Assembly: GCF_016921115.1 (NCBI RefSeq) | Contig: NZ_JAFFZS010000016.1 | Coordinates: forward strand, 119,039-183,038 | From: Streptomyces actuosus | Lineage (GTDB): Bacteria > Actinomycetota > Actinomycetes > Streptomycetales > Streptomycetaceae | DNA length: 64,000 nt | Reading direction: 5' to 3' | Shown here: positions 33,611 through 42,393 of the stretch, piece by piece | Numbering within the stretch: position 1 is the stretch's first letter | Layout of the letters: each line of letters starts with the position of its first letter | Notes under the pieces: model-generated | Database searches by the model: none | What the model saw: only the letters and a program-made list of their open reading frames with translations | What the model was told of the DNA's origin: nothing | Position numbers and translations under genes: made by a program

Positions 33611-34119
33611 GGGGACCTCCCGGGTGGTGCCTGCCGACGTCACGTGCGTCGCTGCTTCCGCTAGTCGAGTGTGGCCTGCCCGGGTGCAGCCTGCCACAAC
33701 CTTGCCGAGTTGCCCGGCGTGTCGGGCGCGGGCCCTGGATCGCCGTTATGGCACGGTTACCGGTTCGCCACGCTGAGTGACCAACCCCGTCACCTTGTGC
33801 GACTAGCCCCCTCCTGGCGGTCCAGCGAGGCTCCGGGCACCCTGACGGGAGACCGGACCCAGGGCTCGCAACAGTACTCCATTTGGGCCACGTGCGTGGA
33901 TTGGCGCGCCGCCCAACTTCCCGCAAGAGGGCGGACTTGGCCGCCCCTCGCGATTTCGCTTGATCTTGAGCGCGGCGTACTTCACGCAATCACCCGAATC
34001 GGGACTGTCGGTTTCGTCCGTACGTCCCTTTCTCGTGCAGTTGGTCGACCAAGTGCTGATAGTTGTGATAGTTGATCAAGTAGTGGGTCACGTACGGGAA
34101 GGGCGGGCAAGGTTCGGGA
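33611..34119. promoter_or_regulatory. 509-bp divergent control region between sepH and a membrane-protein gene
   Basis: No convincing gene. AGTGA (33776-33780) and TCACC (33790-33794) form a BldD-like half-site pair facing sepH. Nearer the rightward gene are the palindrome TTGGTCGACCAA (34041-34052), the tandem GATAGTTG (34058-34065, 34067-34074) and TTGATCAA (34072-34079), in a patch unusually AT-rich for this genome. These look like operator material but no regulator can be named with confidence. Confidence 0.4.
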
Positions 34120-34998
34120 ATGCGTGAAAAGCCCGATGGTGGCGACGAGTTCGCCGCAGCAGGTGCCGCGGAGGAGGCAGAGGCCCGGAAGCGGCGCATC
34201 GACCTGAGCGTCCCGCGGGTGGCCGGCAGCGCCGTGGCCGCGGTGGTGGCCGCCGAGCTCGCCTCCTCCTTCGGTGTCTACGGCACGATCCTCGGCGCCG
34301 GTGTCGTCAGCCTCGTCGCCACCTGTGGGGAAGGCTCGGTCTTCCAGCACGTCTTCACCCGGACCGGCGAGCAGATCCGCGGGACCTCGGGTGCGGCCGG
34401 GGTGGGAGAGCGGGGACCCGGGGCGCCGGGCGCGTACACCGGGGCGACGGAGCCTCGCGCACCGGACGCCTACGGCGAGGCGACGGTCCACCGCGCGCGG
34501 GCCGGGCGACGTCGCCGGTCCGTGGTCGCCGCCGCCGTCGTCTTCGCCGTGACCATGTCCGGCATCACCGCCTACGAGCTGCTGTCCGGCGGCAGATTCA
34601 GCGGCGGTGGGGGAACGACCGTGAGCGACGCCCTCATCGGGGGGAAGCCCTCGCCCTCCCGCTCCGGGGACACCCCGGGAACCCCGGACCCCTCGGATCC
34701 GTTGCGCCGCTCGGGCTCCTCGGCCGAGCCGGGCGGACCCGACTCCGGCTCATCCGCGACCCGTTCACCCTCCTCCTCCCCGTCCTCGGAGCCCGACGGC
34801 GGGTCGCCGTCCCCGGACCCGGCCCCGCCGGACGCCGGCGACGGCGGCAGCGCGGCCGGTGGCGGCACCCCGGCCCCGGACCCGTCCGGTCACAGCTCCT
34901 CGGGCGGCCCCGCAGCCGCGGCTACTCCCCCAGCACCCGGCGCAGATAGCCGTTCTGGAACAGCCGCTCCGGATCCAGCCGGTCCCGCAGGGCAGTGA
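34120..34998 (+). CDS. Hypothetical membrane protein with Pro/Ser-rich tail
   Basis: A 292-residue protein from ATG 34120. Residues ~31-70 form one or two hydrophobic stretches (VPRVAGSAVAAVVAAELASS ... GVVSLVATCG), followed by a cytoplasmic-looking linker and a clear membrane helix at ~135-156 (VVAAAVVFAVTMSGITAYEL). After residue ~157 the chain is a low-complexity Gly/Ser/Pro/Asp tail, presumably outside the membrane. The last 77 bp overlap the 3' end of the convergent oxidase gene, so the tail may be a run-on of an older stop. I do not recognise a family with a known function. Confidence 0.7.
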   Translation: MREKPDGGDEFAAAGAAEEAEARKRRIDLSVPRVAGSAVAAVVAAELASSFGVYGTILGAGVVSLVATCGEGSVFQHVFTRTGEQIRGTSGAAGVGERGPGAPGAYTGATEPRAPDAYGEATVHRARAGRRRRSVVAAAVVFAVTMSGITAYELLSGGRFSGGGGTTVSDALIGGKPSPSRSGDTPGTPDPSDPLRRSGSSAEPGGPDSGSSATRSPSSSPSSEPDGGSPSPDPAPPDAGDGGSAAGGGTPAPDPSGHSSSGGPAAAATPPAPGADSRSGTAAPDPAGPAGQ

Positions 34999-36241
34999 AC
35001 TCCCCGAAGCGCGGATAGACCCGGGAGAGGTACTCCGCGTCCCGCGTGTGCACCTTGCCCCAGTGCGGCCGTCCCTCGTGCGCGGTGAAGATGTGCTCGG
35101 CGGCGGTGAAGTACCGCTGGTAGGGCGTGCCCCGGAACATGTGGACGGCGATGTAGGCGCTGTCCCGGCCCGACGCCGTGGAGAGGGTGATGTCGTCGGC
35201 CGGCGCGGTGCGCACCTCGACGGGGAAGCTGACGCGCAGACCGGAGCGGTCCACCATCGCCTTCAGCTCGCGCAGCGTCTCCGCGACGGCCGCCCGCGGT
35301 ACGGCGTACTCCATCTCCACGAAACGCACCCGGCGCGGCGAGGTGAAGACCTTGTACGGGATGTCGGTGTAGGTCCGCGCGGACAGGGCCCTGCTGGAGA
35401 CCCGGGCGATCGCCGGGATGGCGGAGGGCGCCGCCCGGCCGATCCAGTTGGCCACCTGGAAGACGCCGTTGGAGAGGAACTCGTCCTCGAACCAGCCCGC
35501 CATCCGCCCCACGGGCTCGGCCGGACCGGCACTGCGGTTGTTGCGCTTGGTGTTGGTGCTCCCGGTGTGCGGGAACCAGTAGAACTCGAAGTGCTCGTTC
35601 TCGGCCCACAACTGGTCGAAGTCGGCGAGCACCCTGTCGAGGGGCATCGGTTCCTCGCGGGCCGTGAGGAGGAAGACCGGCTCCACGGCGAAGGTGATCG
35701 CGGTGACGATGCCGAGGGCGCCGAGACCTGTGCGGGCGGCGGCGAAGACCTCGGGGTTCTCCTTCTCGGAACAGGTGAGCACCGAGCCGTCGGCGGTGAC
35801 CAGCTCCAGGGCCCTGATCTGGGCGGCGATCGAGGCGGACTCGCGGCCGGTGCCGTGCGTTCCCGTGCTGGTGGCACCGGAGACCGTCTGCTCCATGATG
35901 TCGCCCATGTTGGTCATCGACAGCCCCTCGCGGGCCAGCGCCGCGTTGAGTCTCTTGAGCGGAGTGCCGGCCTCGACCGTGACGGTCATGGCATCCCGGT
36001 CGATGTTGCGGATGCCCGTCAACAGGTGGGGCCGGATCAGGACTCCGTCGGTGGCCGCGATCGAGGTGAAGGAGTGGCCCGTCCCGACGGCCTTCACCTT
36101 CAGGCCGTCCTCGGCCGCCTGCCGCACGGCGGCGGCCAGTTCGTCCACGGAGGCCGGTTCCACCTCCCGCGCCGGGCGGGCCGAGACATTCCCGCCCCAG
36201 TTACGCCACGTGCCGTTCTTCCCGCTCGCTGTGCTGCTCAA
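34922..36241 (-). CDS. FAD-binding aldonolactone-oxidase-like oxidoreductase
   Basis: A 439-residue flavoenzyme of the D-arabinono-1,4-lactone oxidase (ALO)/alditol-oxidase group. The N-terminal FAD-binding PCMH domain shows VKAVGTGHSFTSIAATDGVL and the SGATSTGTHGTG loop; the C-terminal ALO domain includes GRPHWGKVHTRDAEYLSRVY, whose HWGK motif is a family hallmark. The TTG start at 36241 is supported by GGGGAGG six nt upstream; the start lies inside the MFS gene, a 41-bp overlap that couples the two. In mycobacteria relatives oxidise L-gulono-lactone; the substrate here is unknown. Confidence 0.87.
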   Translation of the reverse strand: MSSTASGKNGTWRNWGGNVSARPAREVEPASVDELAAAVRQAAEDGLKVKAVGTGHSFTSIAATDGVLIRPHLLTGIRNIDRDAMTVTVEAGTPLKRLNAALAREGLSMTNMGDIMEQTVSGATSTGTHGTGRESASIAAQIRALELVTADGSVLTCSEKENPEVFAAARTGLGALGIVTAITFAVEPVFLLTAREEPMPLDRVLADFDQLWAENEHFEFYWFPHTGSTNTKRNNRSAGPAEPVGRMAGWFEDEFLSNGVFQVANWIGRAAPSAIPAIARVSSRALSARTYTDIPYKVFTSPRRVRFVEMEYAVPRAAVAETLRELKAMVDRSGLRVSFPVEVRTAPADDITLSTASGRDSAYIAVHMFRGTPYQRYFTAAEHIFTAHEGRPHWGKVHTRDAEYLSRVYPRFGEFTALRDRLDPERLFQNGYLRRVLGE

Positions 36242-37439
36242 GGGTGCCTCCCCGACGCGGAACCGGCCTGCTCAGCCGGCGGTACCCGAGGAAACCGACC
36301 GCGACCGCGACGGCCCCGGACAGCGCCGGAACCCCGTACCCGGCCCGTGCACCGGCCGCGTCGATCACCCAGCCGGCCACGGAGGAGCCGAGCGCGACGC
36401 CGACCGCGAGCCCGGTGCTCACCCAGGTCATCCCCTCGGTCAGTTGCGCGCGTGGTACGTGCTCTTCGACGAGGGACATCGTCGTGATCATCGTGGGTGC
36501 GACGGACAGGCCCGCGACGAAGAGCGCCACGGCCAGAAACGGCAGGTTTCCGACCAGTAGGAGGGGGATCATACTCACGGCCGTCGTACACACGCCCAGC
36601 AGCCAGCGGAGTGCGGGCTCCCCGGTGAAGCGCAGCAGGCCGAACACGATGCCCGCCGCACAGGATCCGGCCGCGTACAGCGCCAGCACCACGCTCGCCG
36701 CACCCTTGTGGCCCTGCTCGTCGGCGAAGGCCACGGTGACGACGTCGACCGCCCCGAAGATCGCACCGGTCGCGGCGAACGTGGCCACCAGCACCTGGAG
36801 CCCGGCCGAACGCAGCGCCGTCCCGCCGCCGTGACGCGCGCGTGGGTGCGGCGCGGGCTCGGTGGCCCGTTGCGCGGTCAGCAGGAACACGCCCGCCGCC
36901 AGGAAGCACGCCGCGAGCAGCGGTCCGGCCTCCGGGAACCAGGCGGTGGACAGCCCGATGGAGACGATGGGCCCGAAGATGAAGCAGACCTCGTCGACCA
37001 CGGACTCGAACGAGTAGGCGGTGTGCAACTGCGGCGTGCCCCGGTACAGGGCCGCCCAGCGGGCGCGGACCATCGCCCCGAGGCTCGGCACCGTGCCGAT
37101 CCCGGCGGCGCACAGGAACAGCAGTCCGTCCGGCCCGCCGCGGTGCGCGGTCAGCAGCAGCCCGGCCGCCGAGGTCAGCGCCACCGAGGTCGCCGGGCGC
37201 AGCACGCGGCGCTGCCCGTGCCGGTCCACCAGCCGGGAGATCTGCGGCCCGATCACCGCGGCGGACAGCGCGATGGTCGCCGACAGCGCTCCCGCGAGGC
37301 CGTAGCGCCCGGTGAGCTGGGAGATCATCGTGACCACGCCGATCCCCATCATCGACAGCGGCATACGGCCGAGGAACCCGGCGGCGGAGAAGCCCTTGGA
37401 GCCGGGAGCGGCGAACAGGGCGCGGTAGGGGCTGGGCAC
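36201..37439 (-). CDS. MFS transporter
   Basis: A 412-residue polytopic protein, GTG 37439, with 12 predicted helices and the MFS loop motif SRLVDRHGQRRVLRPA between helices 2 and 3. Its sequence (SMMGIGVVTMISQLTGRYGL, FESVVDEVCFIFGPIVSIGL) fits the drug/sugar-efflux type MFS members. It is translationally coupled to the flavoenzyme that follows, so it may export or import that enzyme's substrate or product; this is inference. C-terminal end is charged (TLEQHSEREERHVA). Confidence 0.87.
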   Translation of the reverse strand: MPSPYRALFAAPGSKGFSAAGFLGRMPLSMMGIGVVTMISQLTGRYGLAGALSATIALSAAVIGPQISRLVDRHGQRRVLRPATSVALTSAAGLLLTAHRGGPDGLLFLCAAGIGTVPSLGAMVRARWAALYRGTPQLHTAYSFESVVDEVCFIFGPIVSIGLSTAWFPEAGPLLAACFLAAGVFLLTAQRATEPAPHPRARHGGGTALRSAGLQVLVATFAATGAIFGAVDVVTVAFADEQGHKGAASVVLALYAAGSCAAGIVFGLLRFTGEPALRWLLGVCTTAVSMIPLLLVGNLPFLAVALFVAGLSVAPTMITTMSLVEEHVPRAQLTEGMTWVSTGLAVGVALGSSVAGWVIDAAGARAGYGVPALSGAVAVAVGFLGYRRLSRPVPRRGGTLEQHSEREERHVA

Positions 37440-37780
37440 GGGGTCTCCGAGGGGTCCGGTACGGCGGCCGGCCGTCGCGTAAGGCGCGAACGCGGCCGAT
37501 ACAGCTTACGGCCGGGTGGCCCGCACGCACCCGCGTTTTCCGCCGCCGCCACCCGTCCCGACGGGCCGCTCCGGCAAGGCCCGAGCGGCCGCGCCCCGGC
37601 CGGCCCCACCGCGCCGGCCGGCGTCCGGACACGCTCGTTCCGGTGTTCCGGTGTTCCGGTGTTCCGGTGCGCGTGCCCCGACGCCGCCCGGCCGGCTCCG
37701 CCGCAGCGCGCTGCGTGGCGCCGCGCCGCCCGCCGCCCCGCCGTTTCCCGACCGTCGGTCCCGGGTGGCAGGATCGAGTC
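37440..37780. other. 341-bp divergent interval before the ferrochelatase gene
   Basis: No gene seen. It contains the tandem octamer at 37638-37669 and the promoters of the MFS and ferrochelatase genes. Confidence 0.4.
37638..37669. repeat. Tandem octamer TTCCGGTG x4
   Basis: Four perfect head-to-tail copies of TTCCGGTG (32 bp), ending 111 bp before the ferrochelatase start. Perfect short tandem repeats of this kind can change copy number by slippage. Confidence 0.95.
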
Positions 37781-38908
37781 ATGCCAGACGCGCTCGATGC
37801 CACTCCCTACGACGCCCTGCTCCTGCTCTCCTTCGGCGGCCCGGAGGGCCCGGACGACGTGGTCCCGTTCCTGGAGAACGTGACGCGGGGGCGCGGCATC
37901 CCCAAGGAACGCCTGAAGGAAGTCGGTCAGCACTACTTCCTCTTCGGCGGAGTCAGCCCGATCAACGACCAGAACCGCGCCCTGCTGGACGCCCTCAGCA
38001 AGGACTTCGCCGACCACGGACTGGACCTGCCGGTCTACTGGGGCAACCGCAACTGGGCGCCCTACCTCACCGACACGCTGCGTGAGATGGTCCGCGACGG
38101 CCGTCGCCGCATCCTGGTGCTGGCCACCAGCGCCTACGCCTCCTACTCGGGCTGCCGCCAGTACCGCGAGAACCTCGCCGACGCGCTCGCGACGCTGGAG
38201 GCCGAGGGCCTCGAACTGCCCCGGATCGACAAGCTGCGGCACTATTTCAACCACCCGGGCTTCGTCGAGCCGATGATCGACGGTGTGCTCCGGTCCCTGG
38301 CCGACCTCCCCGACGCCGTCCGCGCCGGCGCCCACATCGCGTTCACCACCCACTCCGTCCCGACCGCCGCCGCGGACGCCTCCGGCCCGGCCGAGCGCCA
38401 CGGGGACGGCGGTGCCTACGTGGAGCAGCACCTCGACGTCGCCCGACTGATCGCCGACGCCGTCCGCGAGCGCACCGGCGTCGGCCACCCCTGGCAGCTC
38501 GTCTACCAGTCCCGTTCCGGTGCCCCGCACATCCCGTGGCTGGAACCGGACATCTGCGACCACCTCCAGGAGCAGCACGCCGCCGGGGTTCCGGCCGTCG
38601 TGATGGCCCCCATCGGCTTCGTCTCCGACCACATGGAGGTCCTGTACGACCTGGACACCGAGGCCGACGCCAAGGCCGCGGAACTGGGCCTGCCGGTGCG
38701 CCGCTCGGCCACCGTGGGCGCCGACCCGCGCTTCGCCGCCGCGATCCGCGAGCTGGTCCTGGAACGCTCCTCGATCGAGCGCGGGCAGGACGTCACCCCC
38801 TGCGTCCTCGGTGCGCTGGGCCCCAGCCACGACGTCTGCCCCGTGGGCTGCTGCCCGGCCCGCGCCCCTCGCCCCGCCGCTGCCGGCGCCGACAGCCCCT
38901 ACGCGTGA
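37781..38908 (+). CDS. hemH: Ferrochelatase (coproporphyrin type)
   Basis: Inserts ferrous iron into the porphyrin; in actinobacteria the substrate is coproporphyrin III, so the name cpfC also applies. 375 residues from ATG 37781. Catalytic His191 lies in IAFTTHSVPTA and the conserved acidic segment in HMEVLYDLDTEAD (Glu286). The C-terminus carries CPVGCCPAR (Cys353, 357, 358), which with Cys125 or Cys341 provides ligands for the [2Fe-2S] cluster typical of actinobacterial ferrochelatases. An inositol-phosphatase-like gene follows after 8 bp, forming an operon. Confidence 0.93.
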   Translation: MPDALDATPYDALLLLSFGGPEGPDDVVPFLENVTRGRGIPKERLKEVGQHYFLFGGVSPINDQNRALLDALSKDFADHGLDLPVYWGNRNWAPYLTDTLREMVRDGRRRILVLATSAYASYSGCRQYRENLADALATLEAEGLELPRIDKLRHYFNHPGFVEPMIDGVLRSLADLPDAVRAGAHIAFTTHSVPTAAADASGPAERHGDGGAYVEQHLDVARLIADAVRERTGVGHPWQLVYQSRSGAPHIPWLEPDICDHLQEQHAAGVPAVVMAPIGFVSDHMEVLYDLDTEADAKAAELGLPVRRSATVGADPRFAAAIRELVLERSSIERGQDVTPCVLGALGPSHDVCPVGCCPARAPRPAAAGADSPYA

Positions 38909-38916
38909 GGAGACCC

Positions 38917-39732
38917 GTGACCGACCCCCTGCACACGGACCTGCTGCGGCTCGCCCGGGAGGCCGCCCACCGGGCCGGCGAACTGCTGCGGGACGGCCGT
39001 CCGGCGGACCTCGCGGTGGCCGACACCAAGTCGAGTCCCGTCGACGTCGTCACCGAGATGGACATCGCGGCGGAGAAGCTGATCACGGGCCTGATCTCCG
39101 AACGGCGCCCCGATGACGGCATGCTCGGCGAGGAGGGTGCCTCCACCGAGGGCAGCACCGGCATCCGCTGGGTGATCGACCCGCTCGACGGCACCGTCAA
39201 CTATCTCTACAACCTGCCCACCTGGGCCGTCTCGATCGCGGCCGAACAGGACGGCGAGACCGTCGTCGGGGTCGTCGCCGCCCCGATGCGGGGCGAGACG
39301 TACCACGCGGTCCGCGGCGGCGGCGCCTGGGCCACCGGTGCCCGGGACGGCGAGCGCCGGCTGGTCTGCCGCCCCACCGCACCCCTCGATCAGGCCCTGG
39401 TCTCGACCGGCTTCAACTACGTCGCCGACGTCCGGGTCCACCAGGCCGAGGTGGCCCGGCGTCTGATCCCGCTCGTGCGGGACATCCGGCGCGGCGGCTC
39501 CGCCGCGATCGACCTGTGCGACGTGGCCGCGGGCCGCCTCGACGGCTACTACGAACGGGGGCTGAACCCCTGGGACCTGGCGGCCGGGGATCTGATCGCC
39601 CGGGAGGCGGGGGCGCTGACGGGCGGACGCCCCGCAGAGCGCCCGGGAGGCGAGCTGACGATCGCGGCCACCCCGGCCGTCTTCGAGCCCCTCCAGCGAC
39701 TGCTGGAGGAATTCGGCGCCTGGCACGACTGA
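38917..39732 (+). CDS. Inositol monophosphatase family protein
   Basis: A 271-residue Mg2+-dependent, Li+-sensitive-type phosphatase. GTG 38917 has GAGGAGA upstream. Metal-binding motifs are visible: LGEEGASTEG (Glu pair), WVIDPLDGTVNYLYNLP (DPLDGT) and the distal NPWDLAAGDLIAREAG. The substrate may be inositol phosphate, histidinol phosphate or a related sugar phosphate. It follows the ferrochelatase with an 8-bp gap and is ended by a terminator. Confidence 0.91.
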   Translation: MTDPLHTDLLRLAREAAHRAGELLRDGRPADLAVADTKSSPVDVVTEMDIAAEKLITGLISERRPDDGMLGEEGASTEGSTGIRWVIDPLDGTVNYLYNLPTWAVSIAAEQDGETVVGVVAAPMRGETYHAVRGGGAWATGARDGERRLVCRPTAPLDQALVSTGFNYVADVRVHQAEVARRLIPLVRDIRRGGSAAIDLCDVAAGRLDGYYERGLNPWDLAAGDLIAREAGALTGGRPAERPGGELTIAATPAVFEPLQRLLEEFGAWHD

Positions 39733-39810
39733 CGGCGCCCGGCGTCCCCCGACCGGCCGGACGCCCACCGGTCGCCCGCCGACCGGGGGACGCCGTCTCG
39801 CCGGAGGACG

Positions 39811-39849
39811 CAGCAGACCCCCGGCGCTGGATTCACCGGGGGTCTGCTG
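39811..39849. terminator. Bidirectional hairpin
   Basis: Perfect 14-bp stem CAGCAGACCCCCGG (39811-39824) with its complement (39836-39849) and an 11-nt loop, between convergent genes. Confidence 0.8.
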
Positions 39850-39865
39850 TCGTGCTGCGGGTCGA

Positions 39866-40039
39866 TCAGGCGCTGTACGTGCCGACTTCCACACCGTGTT
39901 CGGCGGCGAGGCGGCGCAGGTCGTCCAATTCCGACTGCTCCACCTCGACAAGGAAGTCGTCGCCTTCGTCGCGCGCCCGCGTCAGGTCGGACTCGGTAGC
40001 CCTTATGCGCTGCAGAAGTCCTGCCGTGAATGCGTCCAT
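39866..40039 (-). CDS. Small conserved acidic protein
   Basis: A 57-residue protein from ATG 40039. The sequence is helical and charged (LLQRIRATESDLTRARDEGD then EVEQSELDDLRRLAAEHGVE), suggestive of a short coiled coil. Similar small proteins are, to my memory, widespread in Streptomyces near cutRS, without known function. A G-rich stretch (GAGGGGGCGCAGC) supplies the ribosome site. Confidence 0.72.
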   Translation of the reverse strand: MDAFTAGLLQRIRATESDLTRARDEGDDFLVEVEQSELDDLRRLAAEHGVEVGTYSA

Positions 40040-40491
40040 GCTGCGCCCCCTCGTCCTGGGTCGTGGGTCGGTGGCACGGGGGTGTGCCCTTGGGAAGGGG
40101 CGATCACGTCTCCGTAGGTGCCCAGCGCTGCCCGGCCGGGCGGCGACGGTGCCGGACACCCACGCCCACTCTGCGGAAGTGGATCGCGGCGTACCACATG
40201 GTGCTGCGGCACAAGCAGAGCGTGATCGCGGGGTGTAAAGCCGTCCTCCCCCCGCGGACGTACGGGGAAACCTGGGCGGGCCGAGAAATCTTCCCGTGCC
40301 CGCATCCGGCCCGCATGTGCCGCCGGCGGTGGCCGGAACCCGTCGGGCGGGCTCGGGGACGGCCGTGCGCGACCGCCTTACAACCGGTTTATGGGCGAAC
40401 GCGGCAGGATGGAGGCGTAGACCCCCGGTACGAATTCCGCCAGTGCGCGCCCACGCGGCGCGCTCGGCGGCTTTGAGGAAGGACTAGCGAC
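40040..40491. other. 452-bp interval upstream of cutRS
   Basis: No gene seen. Near the cutR end is an AT-richer patch (CTTACAACCGGTTTATGGG, around 40377-40395) with the small palindrome AACCGGTT and a possible TTTATG -10; this is the likely cutRS promoter. Confidence 0.35.
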
Positions 40492-41145
40492 GTGCGCGTA
40501 CTCGTCGTCGAGGACGAGCAACTGCTCGCCGATGCGGTGGCCACCGGACTGCGCCGGGAGGCCATGGCGGTCGACGTCGTGTACGACGGTGCGGCTGCCC
40601 TGGAGCGCATCGGCGTCAACGACTACGACGTGGTCGTCCTCGACCGCGATCTCCCGCTGGTGCACGGCGACGACGTCTGCCGCAAGATCGTCGAACTCGG
40701 CATGCCCACGCGCGTGCTGATGCTGACGGCGTCCGGTGACGTCAGCGACCGTGTCGAGGGCCTGGAGATCGGCGCCGACGACTACCTCCCCAAGCCCTTC
40801 GCGTTCAGCGAGCTCATCGCACGCGTCCGTGCCCTGGGGCGGCGCACCAGCGTGCCGCTGCCGCCGGTCCTGGAGCGCGCAGGGATCAAGCTCGACCCCA
40901 ACCGCCGCGAGGTCTTCCGCGACGGCAAGGAGGTCCAGCTCGCGCCCAAGGAGTTCGCCGTCCTGGAGGTGCTGATGCGCAGCGAGGGCGCCGTGGTCTC
41001 CGCCGAGCAGCTGCTGGAGAAGGCCTGGGACGAGAACACGGACCCGTTCACCAACGTGGTGCGCGTGACGGTGATGACCCTGCGCCGCAAGCTGGGGGAG
41101 CCGCCCGTCATCGTGACCGTTCCCGGCTCCGGCTACCGGATCTGA
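40492..41145 (+). CDS. cutR: Response regulator CutR
   Basis: OmpR-type regulator of 217 residues, GTG 40492 after GAAGGA. Receiver: VLVVEDEQLL, phospho-acceptor Asp51 (VVVLDRDLP), switch residue region LMLTASGDV, Lys in LPKPFAF. DNA-binding winged helix in the C-terminal ~95 residues (LAPKEFAVLEVLMRSEGAVV ... VVRVTVMTLRRKLG, VPGSGYRI). The two-component pair matches CutRS, described in Streptomyces as affecting antibiotic production and the response to secreted-protein misfolding. cutS follows 3 bp later. Confidence 0.92.
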   Translation: MRVLVVEDEQLLADAVATGLRREAMAVDVVYDGAAALERIGVNDYDVVVLDRDLPLVHGDDVCRKIVELGMPTRVLMLTASGDVSDRVEGLEIGADDYLPKPFAFSELIARVRALGRRTSVPLPPVLERAGIKLDPNRREVFRDGKEVQLAPKEFAVLEVLMRSEGAVVSAEQLLEKAWDENTDPFTNVVRVTVMTLRRKLGEPPVIVTVPGSGYRI

Positions 41146-41148
41146 CGC

Positions 41149-42393
41149 GTGATGGCCGCGACACCCGCACCGCCCCCGCCCACGGCGCCCCCCAAGCCCA
41201 CCTGGGACCCGAGGAAGCCGGACCTGCCCTTCCCCTGGCTGCGCCCCACCATCCGCATACGGCTCACGCTGCTCTACGGCGGCATGTTCCTGATCGCCGG
41301 CATCCTGCTGCTGTCGATCATCTACCTGCTCGCCGCGCAGGCCCTCCACGAGGGCGTCGGCCAGTCCCTCCGGGTGACCGGCACCTTCGACATCACCAGC
41401 ACGACGTGCCCGGCGCTGAACACGGCGCCCAACAACGAGCTCAACGACGTCCTCGAGCACTGCCAGGCGGCCCAGCGCCAGCACGCTCTGGACGACCTGC
41501 TCAGTCGGTCCCTGCTGGCGCTGCTGGGGCTCGCCGTGATCGCCTTCGCCTTCGGCTACGCCATGGCCGGCCGGGTGCTGTCCCCGCTCGGCCGGATCAC
41601 CCGCACGGCACGTGCGGTGGCCGGTTCGGACCTGTCCCGCCGCATCGAGCTGGACGGTCCGGACGACGAGCTGAAGGAGCTGGCCGACACCTTCGACGAC
41701 ATGCTGGAGCGCCTGCAGCGGGCCTTCACCGCCCAGCAGCGCTTCGTCGGCAACGCCTCGCACGAGCTGCGGACGCCGCTGGCGATCAACCGCACGCTGC
41801 TCGAAGTGCATCTGTCCGATCCGAACGCGCCGGTGGAGCTTCAGCAGCTCGGCAAGACGCTGCTGGCCACCAACGAGCGCAGCGAGCAGCTCGTGGAAGG
41901 GCTGCTGCTGCTCGCCCGCAGCGACAACCAGATCGTGGAGCGCAAACCGGTCGACCTCGCCGAGGTGGCGGGGCAGGCCATCGACCAGGTGCACGCCGAG
42001 GCGGAGGAGAAGGGCGTCAAGTTCCGCGGCAAGCGCGATCCCGCGGTCGTCCAGGGCAACGGCGTCCTGCTGGAGCGGATCGCCCTGAACCTCGTGCAGA
42101 ACGCCGTCCGCTACAACATCTCCGAGGGAGGCTGGGTCGAGGTGACCACCCAGGTCCAGCACGGCCAGGCGGTCCTGGTCGTCTCGAACACCGGGCCGGT
42201 GGTGCCGGCGTACGAGATCGACAATCTCTTCGAGCCGTTCCGGCGGCTGCGCACGGAGCGCACGGGGAGCGACAAGGGCGTCGGGCTCGGTCTCTCCATC
42301 GCGCGGTCCGTGGCGCGGGCGCACGGCGGCCACATCTCGGCCACGCCGCGCGAGGGTGGAGGGCTCGTGATGCGCGTCACCCTGCCTCTCTGA
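41149..42393 (+). CDS. cutS: Sensor histidine kinase CutS
   Basis: A 414-residue kinase (start GTG 41149 or ATG 41152). Helix 1 ~residues 40-63, an extracellular sensor of only ~55 residues, helix 2 ~121-141, a HAMP domain, then the phospho-acceptor His205 in NASHELRTPLAINRTLL and ATPase boxes (NLVQNAVRYN, GVGLGLSIARSVARAHGG). The sensor contains two cysteines, Cys87 and Cys105 (TTCPAL...LEHCQAA), which could form a disulfide and report redox or folding state outside the cell. The N-terminus is a Pro-rich cytoplasmic tail. Confidence 0.92.
   Translation: MMAATPAPPPPTAPPKPTWDPRKPDLPFPWLRPTIRIRLTLLYGGMFLIAGILLLSIIYLLAAQALHEGVGQSLRVTGTFDITSTTCPALNTAPNNELNDVLEHCQAAQRQHALDDLLSRSLLALLGLAVIAFAFGYAMAGRVLSPLGRITRTARAVAGSDLSRRIELDGPDDELKELADTFDDMLERLQRAFTAQQRFVGNASHELRTPLAINRTLLEVHLSDPNAPVELQQLGKTLLATNERSEQLVEGLLLLARSDNQIVERKPVDLAEVAGQAIDQVHAEAEEKGVKFRGKRDPAVVQGNGVLLERIALNLVQNAVRYNISEGGWVEVTTQVQHGQAVLVVSNTGPVVPAYEIDNLFEPFRRLRTERTGSDKGVGLGLSIARSVARAHGGHISATPREGGGLVMRVTLPL

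Noticed and set aside
33990..34199. Short minus-strand frame reading YVTHYLINYHNYQHLVDQLH
   Set aside because: Its unusual residues come from the AT-rich operator-like repeats; no ribosome site and it overlaps the start of the 34120 gene.
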